Assembly (NCBI GenBank): GCA_019057815.1
Contig: JAHLWR010000003.1
Coordinates: 164,553 to 228,552, forward strand
Direction: 5' to 3'
DNA length: 64,000 nt
Source of the DNA: Candidatus Heimdallarchaeota archaeon
GTDB lineage: Archaea > Asgardarchaeota > Heimdallarchaeia > Heimdallarchaeales > Heimdallarchaeaceae
Below the pieces are notes generated by a model. It ran no database searches and was not told the DNA's origin. It was given only the letters and a program-made list of their open reading frames with translations. The position numbers and the translations under genes were made by a program. Of this stretch, positions 54,016 to 63,904 are shown piece by piece. Each line of letters opens with the position of its first letter. Positions within the stretch are counted from its first letter, which is position 1.

Positions 54016-55263
54016 TTATTTCTTTTTCTTCTTTGAGATTGTCCTTGTGAGTAATAAGGTAACTACTAACATTAGAAGAGTAAATGTGAAGTTTAATTGA
54101 TTTTCATCTGTAGAATATTCAGCAGGTTCATCGAGAGGGTATCGATCTTCTGGACATGCAGAGCCATCAATATAATAATCACCTCTCCCTGACCAATCGG
54201 ACCAGTAATTGCCTTCTTTTACCTCAGGGTCATACCAAAAGTTGCTAGTGCCATTATCACAAGCTTGTGAAGTTCCTCCCAGATTATTGTCTACAAAGGT
54301 ATTATGGTGAATAAGATTATTATCAGAACTGGAACTTAGGTATACTCCATATCTTTCATTTTCTTGTAGAAGATTGTAAGTAATGACACAAAAAGCAGAA
54401 GAGATCAGCCAGATGCCATCGTAATTGTTGTTGCACGTGTTGTTATCCACAGTAGAACTACCAAAATCCTCAAGCGAGATGCCATATTTGTTATTGTTGC
54501 ACGTGTTGTTAAACACTGCTGATCTACTAGAAGAGTAAACCCTGATGCCGTACCAGTTGTTGTTGTTGCATGTGTTGTTAACCACAGTAGAACTAACAGA
54601 AGACTCAAGATAGATACCTTCCCAGTTATTGTCGCTGCAAGTGTTGTTGGCAATAGTCGAACTACCAGAAAACAAAAGATGGATGCCATAGGTGTTATTA
54701 TTGCACGTGTTGTTGACCACAGTAGAACTACCAGAAGAGGAAAGAAAAATACCCCAGTAGTTATTGCTGCAGGTATTGTTTGCAACGGTAGAACTGCCAG
54801 AAGACTCAAGCCAGACGCCATAGTGGCTATTATTGCACGTGTTGTTGGTAACAGTAGAACTGCCAGAAGACTCAAGATTGATGCCGAACCTGTTGTTGTT
54901 GCTGCAAGTGTTGTTAATGATGGTTGCTGTTCCATCAGCTTAATAGATATGAATACCATTTTCCTCTGCGTCAACATAGCAATTACGAATAGTAAAATAT
55001 TTAGTTGTACCTCTAATAGAAATACCCCTTGTACTCGTTGTTGTAATATTATATCCTTCAATGACATAGGGATCTATTTCTGTTCCTGTTCCTGGAAAAA
55101 CCTCAAAATCGCTATCACTTGTTATTTCAATTGGATCATGCGGAATCAACTCTAATGAATTAGGTCTATAATCATTCTCTTCTACAACACTTTGTACATT
55201 GATATTCAATGCGTAGATTGTCAATGTTAGTATTAGTAGAATTATTATTGTTTTCTTTCTCAT
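54016..55263 (-). pseudogene. NosD-like beta-helix gene broken by one stop codon (copy 3)
   Basis: Third NosD-like copy: signal peptide (MRKKTIIILLILTLTIYA), cap with PYVIEGYNITTTS, about nine beta-helix turns, GNYWSDWSGRG, C-terminal transmembrane helix. A single TAA at 54940-54942 falls between NGIHIY and ADGTAT, where the paralogues read on; the frame is the same before and after. A second change (AAATAATGG against AAAAATAGA) shortens the tail. The middle segment with VNGKKLGFY is missing, so this copy is also deleted internally. Recent inactivation or a sequencing error are both possible; readthrough would restore a 415-residue protein. Confidence 0.8.
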
Positions 55264-55430
55264 TAAATCACACTTAATTAAACTCTTTATCGAATATATA
55301 TTTTGTGCAACCAATTCTTCTGATAATAATCCTAACTAAAATATTTTTCGAGTTTATATATCAATTTGAGAATGACTAAGTACTCCCATCCGTTCTAATA
55401 TCTTCCTATCTTCGAAAAACCCAAAAAGAA
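55264..55430 (-). repeat. promoter region duplicated from upstream of NosD copy 2
   Basis: Reverse complement of most of 10455-10617, including both TATA-like boxes and GATAAAGAG. The 3' flank (53925-54015) likewise matches the sequence after NosD copy 1 (10361-10440), for example GAGACAATAGATATATAAG against CAGACAATAGATATAAG. Confidence 0.85.
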
Positions 55431-55457
55431 AGTATAAAATTACAGGAGGACTATTTC

Positions 55458-55871
55458 ATGATGGAAGAACTCTTAGAACGTCAATATTCAGTAACAGTCA
55501 GTATTCTAGAAAAGGTCATCTTTATCTTTTTCACTATTCTTTCTATTATTGCTTCTATTCTTTCCTTTACTGATTCTTCTGATAATTCTTCTTATTCCCT
55601 TGTTTTCAATATCTTCATCGTTTTCTTAACTCTCTTAATCTTTCTCTACTCTTTCATCATCACTATCCTTATTCCTGTAATTACTAAAATTATTCTTCCA
55701 AAAATGGTTGTCTTGCTTTACTGCAATGTTAATTCTTTTAGGTTTTTTTCTACTTATAGATTGGAATCTTTCCACTACAAGAATTTTCAAGAGATAGAAC
55801 TATTTGAGGATATTAGATTTGAAGAGAATAAGGATATAGAGGATTTATCAATTTCAGGAGGTATTAACTAA
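55458..55871 (+). CDS. small two-helix membrane protein, unknown function
   Basis: A 137-residue protein with two long hydrophobic helices (about 18-40 and 48-82) and a C-terminal soluble part of about 55 residues (YRLESFHYKNFQEIELFEDIRF). A strong Shine-Dalgarno GGAGG lies 9 nt before ATG 55458. The next gene starts 2 nt after its stop, so the pair is an operon. No family recognised. Confidence 0.6.
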   Translation: MMEELLERQYSVTVSILEKVIFIFFTILSIIASILSFTDSSDNSSYSLVFNIFIVFLTLLIFLYSFIITILIPVITKIILPKMVVLLYCNVNSFRFFSTYRLESFHYKNFQEIELFEDIRFEENKDIEDLSISGGIN

Positions 55872-55873
55872 CT

Positions 55874-56140
55874 ATGTTATGGGAATTAATTTTCGAGATT
55901 GAACATAAAGTCAAAGGAGTAACTGTCGGTTTAGCCAATTATAAAATCTCTACCAGAGATGATTTGGAATACTTTTTGAGTCATTGTGTAAATGAATCTG
56001 ATACTCTTGATGTACTATGGGAATATAGAGCTGTGCTTTTGGATGGAAATGGGAAAAAAGTTATTTTATCCGATCTTAATGAAATAATTATTAACAAAGA
56101 AAAATGCTTTAGTTCTGATACTATACCAACTAGCGTTTAA
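55874..56140 (+). CDS. small soluble protein, unknown function
   Basis: An 88-residue protein with alternating strands (LIFEIEHKVKGVTVG, VLWEYRAVLLDGNGKKVIL) and a short helix, without transmembrane segment. Co-translated with the two-helix membrane protein before it; GGAGGT lies 10-15 nt upstream. Probably a partner of that protein. No family recognised. Confidence 0.55.
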   Translation: MLWELIFEIEHKVKGVTVGLANYKISTRDDLEYFLSHCVNESDTLDVLWEYRAVLLDGNGKKVILSDLNEIIINKEKCFSSDTIPTSV

Positions 56141-56260
56141 AGTTAATAGTATTGAGATATCTTAATAAAGACAAAATAAGAGCAAAAATAGGTTTTCCAT
56201 TATTTATAACATTAGTATTTCCTTTATTTGGCTAACCATAGGAAAAAAACTAAGAAACCT

Positions 56261-56758
56261 TCATAAAACAGTACTCAAATATCTCGTAAGGTGGCTGATA
56301 AACATCTTTTCTAATTCATCTGCATTATTAGCAGAAACAAGAAAATAGTCTATATCGAATTTTTTTGAAATAGCTTGAATTTCCTCTTCACTAATTTCAT
56401 GGAAGTCTACCATGTTTTTCTTAGTTCCGAGAAAAACAATATAGGGAATGTATTTCAAGGAATCGGCTACTTCTTTTACCCACTTCCACAGGTCTGTGAA
56501 TGTCGTCCGCCGAGTTAGATCAAAAACAATAATTATAGTACTACTCCCTTTATAATAGACTTTTCTTACAGATTCAAATCTTTGTTGAGCAGGGAGATCC
56601 CACAAAGTAACTTGAACTTTCTTTTTCCCAAGATACAGTTCTTTAGAAGCGATATTTTGTCCATATTCCTCAGATATTGTTTTTCCGCAAAGCGTTTTTA
56701 GTATCTGAGTTTTACCTACTCCTGGATTACCAATAATTGATATCTTAAACTGCTCCAC
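56261..56758 (-). CDS. Ras/Rab-like small GTPase with altered G3 and G4 motifs
   Basis: A 165-residue small GTPase-like protein. G1 is GNPGVGKT (10-17). G3 is WDLPAQ (53-58) instead of WDTAGQ, losing the Thr-Ala-Gly. G4 is TKKN (112-115) instead of NKxD, so guanine recognition is doubtful. G5 is SAN (142-144). The effector-like YYKGSSTIIIVFDLT is typical of Rab/Ras/Rag-type proteins. No C-terminal prenylation Cys. Asgard genomes carry many such GTPases; this one could bind nucleotide without strict G specificity. Confidence 0.8.
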   Translation of the reverse strand: MEQFKISIIGNPGVGKTQILKTLCGKTISEEYGQNIASKELYLGKKKVQVTLWDLPAQQRFESVRKVYYKGSSTIIIVFDLTRRTTFTDLWKWVKEVADSLKYIPYIVFLGTKKNMVDFHEISEEEIQAISKKFDIDYFLVSANNADELEKMFISHLTRYLSTVL

Positions 56759-56899
56759 AAGAAATAAAGTTCAATAAAATATAAAAACATAGTGTGAGGA
56801 TAGTCTACAGCTGCAAAATCTAGTCTAAACGGATTGTTTTTAATAATCAATATCAACATATATTTCGTAAGTGATTAACATTTTCTGGAAATATTTCAA

Positions 56900-59800
56900 A
56901 TGAGCTATATTAATTACTTAGTCCGTAAAACCTTCAAAAGAAGAATGGGGAAGAATATAGGGACAATTATTGCCATTACGCTAGGCGTTAGCTTAATGAT
57001 GGGTGTACAAATAACGATAACTAGTTTCGGTAGTACAGCCACAGATTTCTTTCTTGAAGCTCTAGGTGAGAATGACATCATCATAACTAAAATGCCTCTC
57101 GCTCTCGATAATTATACAGATTTAATTTATGAGATTGAAAACTCGGGAATTAATGTCTCTGCTATGAATGCCCGTGTAAGACAATTCATCACTGTCTATA
57201 ATGAAGAAGAGGGACAAATTGAACAAAGAGTTCCCTTTGTAGGTTTTGATTTTAATGAAGACGAAGTCTTTGGAGATTTATATGATGAAAATGGGACAAT
57301 CTATTCTCAGGATCGATTAAACCTCCTTTTGCAAGATAATAATTCTATTTTAATATCTAATAGAATAATTAATGATATCTTTTCAGAAGAGACGACACAA
57401 GTAGTAGGGAAGGAGTTGTTGGTTGTTCTTCCTGTTATAAATATAAGTGCAACTTCTTTCGAGGACCTGTTTTATTATACAGACTATAATATGACAATAA
57501 AAGGGATAGTTAAAAACGAAGGAAAAGGAAGAGAAGGTGGTAATCGAAACTTATGGACAAAGATAGACCATTTAAGAGAAATTACTGGATTAAACGAATC
57601 ACAATGTACAGAAATCAATATAGCTCTTAGTGCTGATCACATCGAAAATCCTATCTCCAGTGAAGAAGCTTATGCAGCTGAAGACATTCTTAATGAATTA
57701 TTAGCTCCTAAAGAACCTGGAATAATTATTATAGCTATAAGAGCCACAGCTTTAGATGCATCAGAAGATATTTTGAATGATGTTTTGGTAGCCTTTAATC
57801 TCTTTGGAGCTTTAATAATTTTTTCCGGTGTATTATTAATCGTAAATATTCAATTAATTCAAGTAGAAGATCGATTACAACAGCTTGGAATTTTAAGAGC
57901 AATAGGCTCAAAACGAAGAGAAATTATTAAACTATTTTTGATGGAATCAACTATTGCAGGAGTTGTGGGGTCAATAGCAGGGATTGGTGGGGGATATGGA
58001 ATGTCAATGTTCTTAGTGTGGCAAATAGGTAAAACTTTCTTTGATGTATCTATTCAGTTGAGACCTATTGTCACAATTGCTTCTGTTACGTATTCCCTTG
58101 TAGTTGGTTTAATATTATCGTTAACATCGGGGTTATTACCTGCTATAAGAGCAAGTAGAGTTGATGTTATAGAAGTAATCAGAGGAATAAAGAAAGTCCC
58201 AACAAAAAGAGCTGGAACATTTTCATTACCTTTAGGATTAACATTGGTAGTTGGAGGAATTACAACATTTGTAACTCAATCAATTGTGCAAGATTCCTAT
58301 TTTACTTCAGCAGGATGGGATTCATCAGTTGAACAATGGATTTTCTTGGGTGCTACAGGTGCTTTCTTAATAGGATTGAGTATCCTATTTGGTTATTTAT
58401 TCTCAAAGAAAATCTTAGGGAATTTTCTAGGTCTTTCTCTGATTGGATTAACAATAGTTATGTTAATGGCTACTCTTCCATTACTTAACGACTTAGCCGA
58501 GAGCAGCAAAATTCTGATTACCCTTGTTGTTTTATTAGCTCTTTCCACCATCCTATTTGTTGGAGTGAATTTGAGAGCTGTGACTAATTTCATAAGAACA
58601 ATTTTTTATCGGACAAGGTTGAAAAAAGCTGTTTCCCTTGTAGCAAGCAAATATATGACTGCCAGAACAATGAGAAGTACTCTTACTTTTGGAATATTCA
58701 CTCTTGTTCTAACAATGAATATTTTTGCTAGTGTTTATCAACAAACTTTCAAAGTTAATACTCTTGATTCTGTAGAATTCTACAGTGGAGGAGGAGCTAT
58801 TTACGCACAACTCGATATTCCTGTATCAAACATTTCTGGAATCGATGTAGAATCGGAACTTCTTCAAGTAGATGATTCTATAACAAAAGTTCAAGGAATA
58901 AAATCCGCAATAGCCTTCACTAGTGATTTGGATCCGGTAGGAAACGAGAGTGCATTTATGATACCTTCAGGTTTTGATCTTGTAGAAAATGATACTTTTA
59001 AAGACGGGGATGATTACGTTTTCGATTTCATATTCTCAAACTCGATCAAGCAGTTTAATGCAGAGTATAAACCTGACGGATCCCAAGAATATCAGAGAGA
59101 ATATAGTCATAAAATATGGGATATATTCTATTCTAGAGATCGTGTAAATAGAGAAGGCTACATCGATAATGAAGATGGATTACTCACTATAATCTCTACA
59201 CTTCCCTTTATAACTCCAGGAGAAACAATTTTCATTTCTACATTGTTTGGATGGCAAGAATTTATAGTGCTTGCATTAATGCTGCAATATCCTTTCAGTT
59301 TGACTAGCATGCTTCCAAAATATATTGCAACTCCTGATGTTTATAACATTCTGCCTTTTTCTCTAATAGTACCAGCTCCAAATCAATATCTATTTAAAAC
59401 TAGTGAAGATTTCAGAGAAGGGCGAAATCATCAGATTGCTCAAGATATTGAATATTTCTTCAACGCTAACACTTCAATAATAAGACAATCTGGGCAAAGA
59501 GTTGCAGCTACTGCTCATTCTGTGTGGGATGTAATGCTTGAAACAGTCGAATTCCAAGTAAAGACTTTCGATTTTATGCAATATTTTGTTGGATTTGGTC
59601 TAGTTGTTGGAGCAATGGGGATGATAATAATTGCCGTGAGGAATGTTTCAGAAAGAAGAAGAGAAATAGGTATGATGAGAGCGATTGGATACAAGAAAAG
59701 GCAGATTATAGAGTCCATCATGCTAGAATTATTCATACTTGCAGGATTGGGTCTTTTCATGGGTCTGGTAAATGGAATAGTATTAGGTTGGTCATTTGCT

Positions 59801-59950
59801 AGATTGTACGATTGGAGCGTTGTCATACCTCTAACAAGGGTTTTAATCTATACTGGTATAATGATTGGTGTAGCGCTTGTAGCTTCGATAATACCGGGGA
59901 TTAGAGCAAGTAGAATAACACCAGCAGAGGCTCTCAGGTACGTGGGTTGA
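56900..59950 (+). CDS. ABC transporter permease, MacB/LolCE (FtsX) type, fused double domain
   Basis: A 1016-residue permease with about ten transmembrane helices. One N-terminal helix is followed by a large external domain and an FtsX domain (RLQQLGILRAIGSKRREI). Then come an LPAIRASRVDVIEVIRG coupling segment, four more helices, a second external domain, and a second FtsX domain (RREIGMMRAIGYKKRQI) ending IPGIRASRITPAEALRYVG. It has the double layout of LolC/LolE-like transporters in one chain. Such machines move lipids, lipoproteins or peptides across or off the membrane. Two ATPase genes follow directly. Confidence 0.88.
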   Translation: MSYINYLVRKTFKRRMGKNIGTIIAITLGVSLMMGVQITITSFGSTATDFFLEALGENDIIITKMPLALDNYTDLIYEIENSGINVSAMNARVRQFITVYNEEEGQIEQRVPFVGFDFNEDEVFGDLYDENGTIYSQDRLNLLLQDNNSILISNRIINDIFSEETTQVVGKELLVVLPVINISATSFEDLFYYTDYNMTIKGIVKNEGKGREGGNRNLWTKIDHLREITGLNESQCTEINIALSADHIENPISSEEAYAAEDILNELLAPKEPGIIIIAIRATALDASEDILNDVLVAFNLFGALIIFSGVLLIVNIQLIQVEDRLQQLGILRAIGSKRREIIKLFLMESTIAGVVGSIAGIGGGYGMSMFLVWQIGKTFFDVSIQLRPIVTIASVTYSLVVGLILSLTSGLLPAIRASRVDVIEVIRGIKKVPTKRAGTFSLPLGLTLVVGGITTFVTQSIVQDSYFTSAGWDSSVEQWIFLGATGAFLIGLSILFGYLFSKKILGNFLGLSLIGLTIVMLMATLPLLNDLAESSKILITLVVLLALSTILFVGVNLRAVTNFIRTIFYRTRLKKAVSLVASKYMTARTMRSTLTFGIFTLVLTMNIFASVYQQTFKVNTLDSVEFYSGGGAIYAQLDIPVSNISGIDVESELLQVDDSITKVQGIKSAIAFTSDLDPVGNESAFMIPSGFDLVENDTFKDGDDYVFDFIFSNSIKQFNAEYKPDGSQEYQREYSHKIWDIFYSRDRVNREGYIDNEDGLLTIISTLPFITPGETIFISTLFGWQEFIVLALMLQYPFSLTSMLPKYIATPDVYNILPFSLIVPAPNQYLFKTSEDFREGRNHQIAQDIEYFFNANTSIIRQSGQRVAATAHSVWDVMLETVEFQVKTFDFMQYFVGFGLVVGAMGMIIIAVRNVSERRREIGMMRAIGYKKRQIIESIMLELFILAGLGLFMGLVNGIVLGWSFARLYDWSVVIPLTRVLIYTGIMIGVALVASIIPGIRASRITPAEALRYVG

Positions 59951-59955
59951 TAAGA

Positions 59956-60639
59956 ATGGAAGAAGAATACGCACTAATAACAAAAAACCTTCACAAAATC
60001 TATGCCCAAGGAACAGAGATGGCAGTCCATGCTCTAAAGGGTATTGACATCAAAATACGAAAAGGTGAGATGGTCGCTATTATGGGCCCCTCAGGTTGCG
60101 GCAAAACGACTCTTCTAAATCTTATTGGTGGAATCGATTTACAAACAGAAGGAGAAATCTTCGTTGCTGGCAATGATATATCTAAATTAACTGATGAGGA
60201 AATGACAAACTTCAGATTATTTAATATAGGATATATTTTTCAGCTGTTCAATCTTTTCGAGTTCCTTTCTGCACTAGAGAATACAGTTCTTCCACTCTTT
60301 CTAACAAAAACAACTAGGTTTGAAGCTGAAGAAGAAGCTAAAATGATGTTAAGACAAATGGGTTTAGGAGATAAATTGAATCAACTCCCTGGAGAACTAA
60401 GTGGTGGAGAACAGCAAAGAGTTGCAGTTTCTAGAGCTTTGTTGATGAATCCAGCAATTATACTTGGGGATGAGCCAACAGGAGATTTAGATAATTCAAC
60501 AGCTACTGACATTATGAACCTTTTTGTTTCAATTAATGAAAATTATAAACAAACGTTCATCATAGTTACACATTCTGAACATATAGCTCAATTCTGCCAT
60601 AGAATCATTAGAATAGTCGATGGCGAAATAGTAGATTAA
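59956..60639 (+). CDS. ABC transporter ATPase, LolD/MacB type
   Basis: A 227-residue ATPase: Walker A GPSGCGKTT, Q-loop YIFQLFNLFEF, signature LSGGEQQRVAVSRAL, Walker B LGDEPTGDLD, H-loop THSEH. Standard LolD-class length. It begins at ATG 59956 or, overlapping the permease stop, TTG 59947, so it is translationally coupled to the permease. Partner of both the permease and the larger ATPase downstream. Confidence 0.92.
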   Translation: MEEEYALITKNLHKIYAQGTEMAVHALKGIDIKIRKGEMVAIMGPSGCGKTTLLNLIGGIDLQTEGEIFVAGNDISKLTDEEMTNFRLFNIGYIFQLFNLFEFLSALENTVLPLFLTKTTRFEAEEEAKMMLRQMGLGDKLNQLPGELSGGEQQRVAVSRALLMNPAIILGDEPTGDLDNSTATDIMNLFVSINENYKQTFIIVTHSEHIAQFCHRIIRIVDGEIVD

Positions 60640-60656
60640 GGATTTTAGGTGATTAG

Positions 60657-62525
60657 ATGTCTCAAATTCTATATGATAAAGAAAAGAAAAATCTACCTGA
60701 TGTAGGGTTGTCAATGGGATTTTTGATCAATAAACTAAATCGAGAATCACTAGATAAACACATACGAAAGCTTAAAAGATACTTTTTACGAACAATAAAG
60801 GTTTCAAATTTTGAATATAAAGAAGTCAATACGTTCATATTCATTACATCTTCAATACCATATCACAAAGTTGCATCTACGAAACAACGAGAAGAAATTG
60901 AATATCAAATAAAAGGTTTTATTCTTAAATATAGTCTAAAAGAAAGTAGTAGGTATAAAGTACAAATCAGTAAAAATATTGAAATCAAAGATATCTCTAA
61001 AATCCTCTCAAATCTAGTTAAATCATCTGAATCACCAAATTCAGAGGAGTTAGAACTTGAAATAGTTAGAAGGTCAGAAGAAATTAAACAAAGAGCAATG
61101 GTTCACGTTAATAATGTCTTACTGAACAGTTTTGTTATTTTGTGGGAATATCCTGATAACGAACCAGATTTAATTTCTTTCCCTGATGATTTTTCTCTAA
61201 AAATAGAAAAAAGAGAGCTTGTGAATAAAGAATTTCAACTAAGAGCTCTATTAGAAAATCTGACAATAATTCAATTCTCTAAAATGTGCGTGTCAAACCT
61301 TTCTTGGATAGTAGGGTCTTTCGAGCACTCCATTGATACCTTGACTCTTTTATTTAGAGATGAAAGTGAAAAAAAGAGATTAGTTAAAAATGTCAACAAA
61401 CAATTGTGGAGATCATTAAGAGTAACATTTGGTTTATTATCAACAACACAACAAATTCTCTCTGATCTTCTAAAACAAGTCAATAGAATTAATGAAATAA
61501 AAAATGATTTGTCAAAACAGGTTGAAGAATTAGAGCTTGATGAGTTAAGAAATTATCTGACCAAGATAAATTTAGATGCGGAATGTACAGATTACATTGT
61601 ATGGCTAAATCAACTTCAGCAAACAGTAAAATTATCTTATCAAAACCTTCTAGAGCTTATAAATTGCTGTCATGATGTTCCAGATAGGAAAACAGGTGAC
61701 GTTTCCAAATTAATACACAGTTTTTCATGGATTCAATCTGATATTCAAGTGATGAAGTTTTTCTCGGATAAGTTCAGAGATGTAGCCTTTTTCCAATCAA
61801 TTCCACATGAGGTTAGATACGAAGATGAAACAGAGATAGAAGTTCACGACGATGTTATTTTGAAAGGAATTGCTCTTTTCAAAACTTATCGTTTATTCGG
61901 TTCTACTATTTATGCTTTAAGAGGTTCAGATATAGAATTAAAGAAAGGGGAGATGGTCGCAATACTTGGACCCTCAGGAAGTGGTAAGACTACTCTTCTT
62001 AACTTGCTCTCAGGTCTAGATACTCCTGAAAGAGGAGGGGTCTTCATTTTGGGCAAAAACATTAACAAACTTTCTGACAGAGAAATATCGTCATTCAGAA
62101 GAAAAAACATGGGGTTCATCTTTCAATATTACAACTTGATTCCTCAACTTACAGTACTGGAAAATGTTATGTTACCTGCACTCATGATTGGTCAACCTCA
62201 ATCAAAAGTCATGAAAAGAGCAATAAATTTGTTAGTAGAAGTGGGAATTGAAGAATATAAAAACCAATTTCCAATAAAACTATCTGGAGGACAAATGCAG
62301 AGAGTAACTATAGCTAGATCGATGATTAACGACCCATCAATTCTTTTTGCAGATGAGCCAACAGGAGACCTTGATTCGCAAACAGGACTTATAGTTGTCG
62401 AATTAATCCAAAAATTTGCTAGAGAAAAGAATATGGGTGTTCTTTTCGTTACGCATGATTTGCAAATGGCAAAGATGTGTGATAGAATCATTCATATCAC
62501 AGATGGTCGTGTAGTATCAGGTTAG
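60657..62525 (+). CDS. ABC ATPase with a 400-residue N-terminal helical extension
   Basis: A 622-residue protein. The C-terminal 220 residues are a complete LolD/MacB-type ATPase: GPSGSGKTT, FIFQYYNLIPQ, LSGGQMQRVTIARSM, FADEPTGDLD, THDLQ. The first 400 residues are not found in ordinary transporter ATPases: a mixed region (1-130), then mostly helical sequence including a coiled-coil-like ISDLLKQVNRINEIKNDL part. No motif is recognised in that extension and no membrane helix is seen. It lies 17 bp after the first ATPase. Two ATPases for a single double permease suggest a heterodimeric engine. Confidence 0.8.
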   Translation: MSQILYDKEKKNLPDVGLSMGFLINKLNRESLDKHIRKLKRYFLRTIKVSNFEYKEVNTFIFITSSIPYHKVASTKQREEIEYQIKGFILKYSLKESSRYKVQISKNIEIKDISKILSNLVKSSESPNSEELELEIVRRSEEIKQRAMVHVNNVLLNSFVILWEYPDNEPDLISFPDDFSLKIEKRELVNKEFQLRALLENLTIIQFSKMCVSNLSWIVGSFEHSIDTLTLLFRDESEKKRLVKNVNKQLWRSLRVTFGLLSTTQQILSDLLKQVNRINEIKNDLSKQVEELELDELRNYLTKINLDAECTDYIVWLNQLQQTVKLSYQNLLELINCCHDVPDRKTGDVSKLIHSFSWIQSDIQVMKFFSDKFRDVAFFQSIPHEVRYEDETEIEVHDDVILKGIALFKTYRLFGSTIYALRGSDIELKKGEMVAILGPSGSGKTTLLNLLSGLDTPERGGVFILGKNINKLSDREISSFRRKNMGFIFQYYNLIPQLTVLENVMLPALMIGQPQSKVMKRAINLLVEVGIEEYKNQFPIKLSGGQMQRVTIARSMINDPSILFADEPTGDLDSQTGLIVVELIQKFAREKNMGVLFVTHDLQMAKMCDRIIHITDGRVVSG

Positions 62526-62542
62526 ATGCACGATCAATTTTT

Positions 62543-63904
62543 CTATATTTTCTTCTTTTCCAGTCTCATTATTTTCTTTTGCCATTTAGCAAAATAATCA
62601 GGGTCTTCTGGGTATTTTTGAGCTAATTTTTTGATTCTTTCCGCAAGATATAGCGTTTTTATAACTTTAATTAACATCTTTGGTCTTTGAAGAAGTTTTA
62701 TTGCTTTTCCAAAAACAGGGATTTTAGCATCATAAGAATCCATTATTGCATCTACATCCTTTTGTGTAATTATTCCTTTTTCGAAAAGAAAAGCAAATTC
62801 ACTGAAAGGTATAGCATTAAGGAGCTTTTGCACTGCTACACCTAACCCCCCATCATAACCATATAAATTCCAAATTGTAATGTTATATTCCCACAAAGCT
62901 CGCTCATCTGATCGCTGTTCCCTAATTGCTTTTTCAATTACAATCGATGCATAAAAAGCACTTAATAAAGCAGGACCGTGACCTTCACCACTGATAGGAT
63001 TAACTAAAGCTGCAGCATCACCACAGGTGATAAAACCATTGGCAACCATTGAATACAAAGGAAGTCTCCCAGTAAGTGTATCACCAGCACCATCAATTAC
63101 TTCAGCATCTGGAAAGAATTTCTTCCTCAATTTAATAAGAGCTTCCTTAACATTAATATGCTTATTTTGATCATTTATAAGCCACCCCGTGCCAACATTG
63201 AGTGTATCAATTCCCTTAGAAAATATCCAAAAATATCCCGGAGGGGGAAGTTCATCGCGAGCCTCGATTCTCATCTGCTTTTGAAATCGGTGTTTTGTTT
63301 TAGTTTTAATTATTTCACGATAAGAAATGATGGTTTCATGTTTTTGGATTTTATTAGGTATTTTAGAGGTAACTTTAGGATTAAGATTTCTTCTTACAAT
63401 TCCTATAACGCCTGAACAATCTGCAACGATATTAGCATATATATTAACATGATTACCATCAGATTTTCGGATTTTACAGCCTATAACTTTATCATTTTTA
63501 ATTAGTGTTTCAACTACCTTATACTTGCTATAGACCTTAATCCAAGGATAATCTACTAGTGATTTAAGAAGTCTTTGTCCATATTTTAACCTGTCAATAG
63601 CCAAGGATGGAAAAGGGAACTGAAATTCAAAGTTCTCAGAGGGTCGAAAATAAGCAGTATCAAGATTTTGAGCTATTTCTTCTCCTCTTGGTCGATTTAT
63701 ACCTGAGAGCTCAAAAAGCCTTCTTGTAGAAGCAGGTGCAAGAAGATCACCACACGGTTTGTAACCTATTTCCTTTTTAGGTTTCTGATCAATAAGAATG
63801 GAAGGAATATTCCTTTTACCGAGATTAATAGCTAAACTTAATCCTGCTGGGCCAGCTCCCACAATTAAGACATCGGTAACCATGTCTGATAACTTCATTA
63901 TCAT
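62543..63904 (-). CDS. geranylgeranyl reductase family flavoprotein
   Basis: FAD-dependent reductase that saturates the isoprenoid chains of archaeal membrane lipids. Visible are the Rossmann motif VGAGPAGLSLA, KPCGD (GGR motif PxCG), GYFWIFSKG, NVGTGW, GDAAALVNPISGEGHG, and a C-terminal helical domain. The length is slightly above the usual 390-400. Several starts are possible: ATG 63904, 63898 or 63883; the last gives MVTDVLIVGAG. A TATA-like GATTTTTAG lies near 63925. Nothing was seen in the remaining 90 bp of the window. Confidence 0.88.
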   Translation of the reverse strand: MIMKLSDMVTDVLIVGAGPAGLSLAINLGKRNIPSILIDQKPKKEIGYKPCGDLLAPASTRRLFELSGINRPRGEEIAQNLDTAYFRPSENFEFQFPFPSLAIDRLKYGQRLLKSLVDYPWIKVYSKYKVVETLIKNDKVIGCKIRKSDGNHVNIYANIVADCSGVIGIVRRNLNPKVTSKIPNKIQKHETIISYREIIKTKTKHRFQKQMRIEARDELPPPGYFWIFSKGIDTLNVGTGWLINDQNKHINVKEALIKLRKKFFPDAEVIDGAGDTLTGRLPLYSMVANGFITCGDAAALVNPISGEGHGPALLSAFYASIVIEKAIREQRSDERALWEYNITIWNLYGYDGGLGVAVQKLLNAIPFSEFAFLFEKGIITQKDVDAIMDSYDAKIPVFGKAIKLLQRPKMLIKVIKTLYLAERIKKLAQKYPEDPDYFAKWQKKIMRLEKKKI

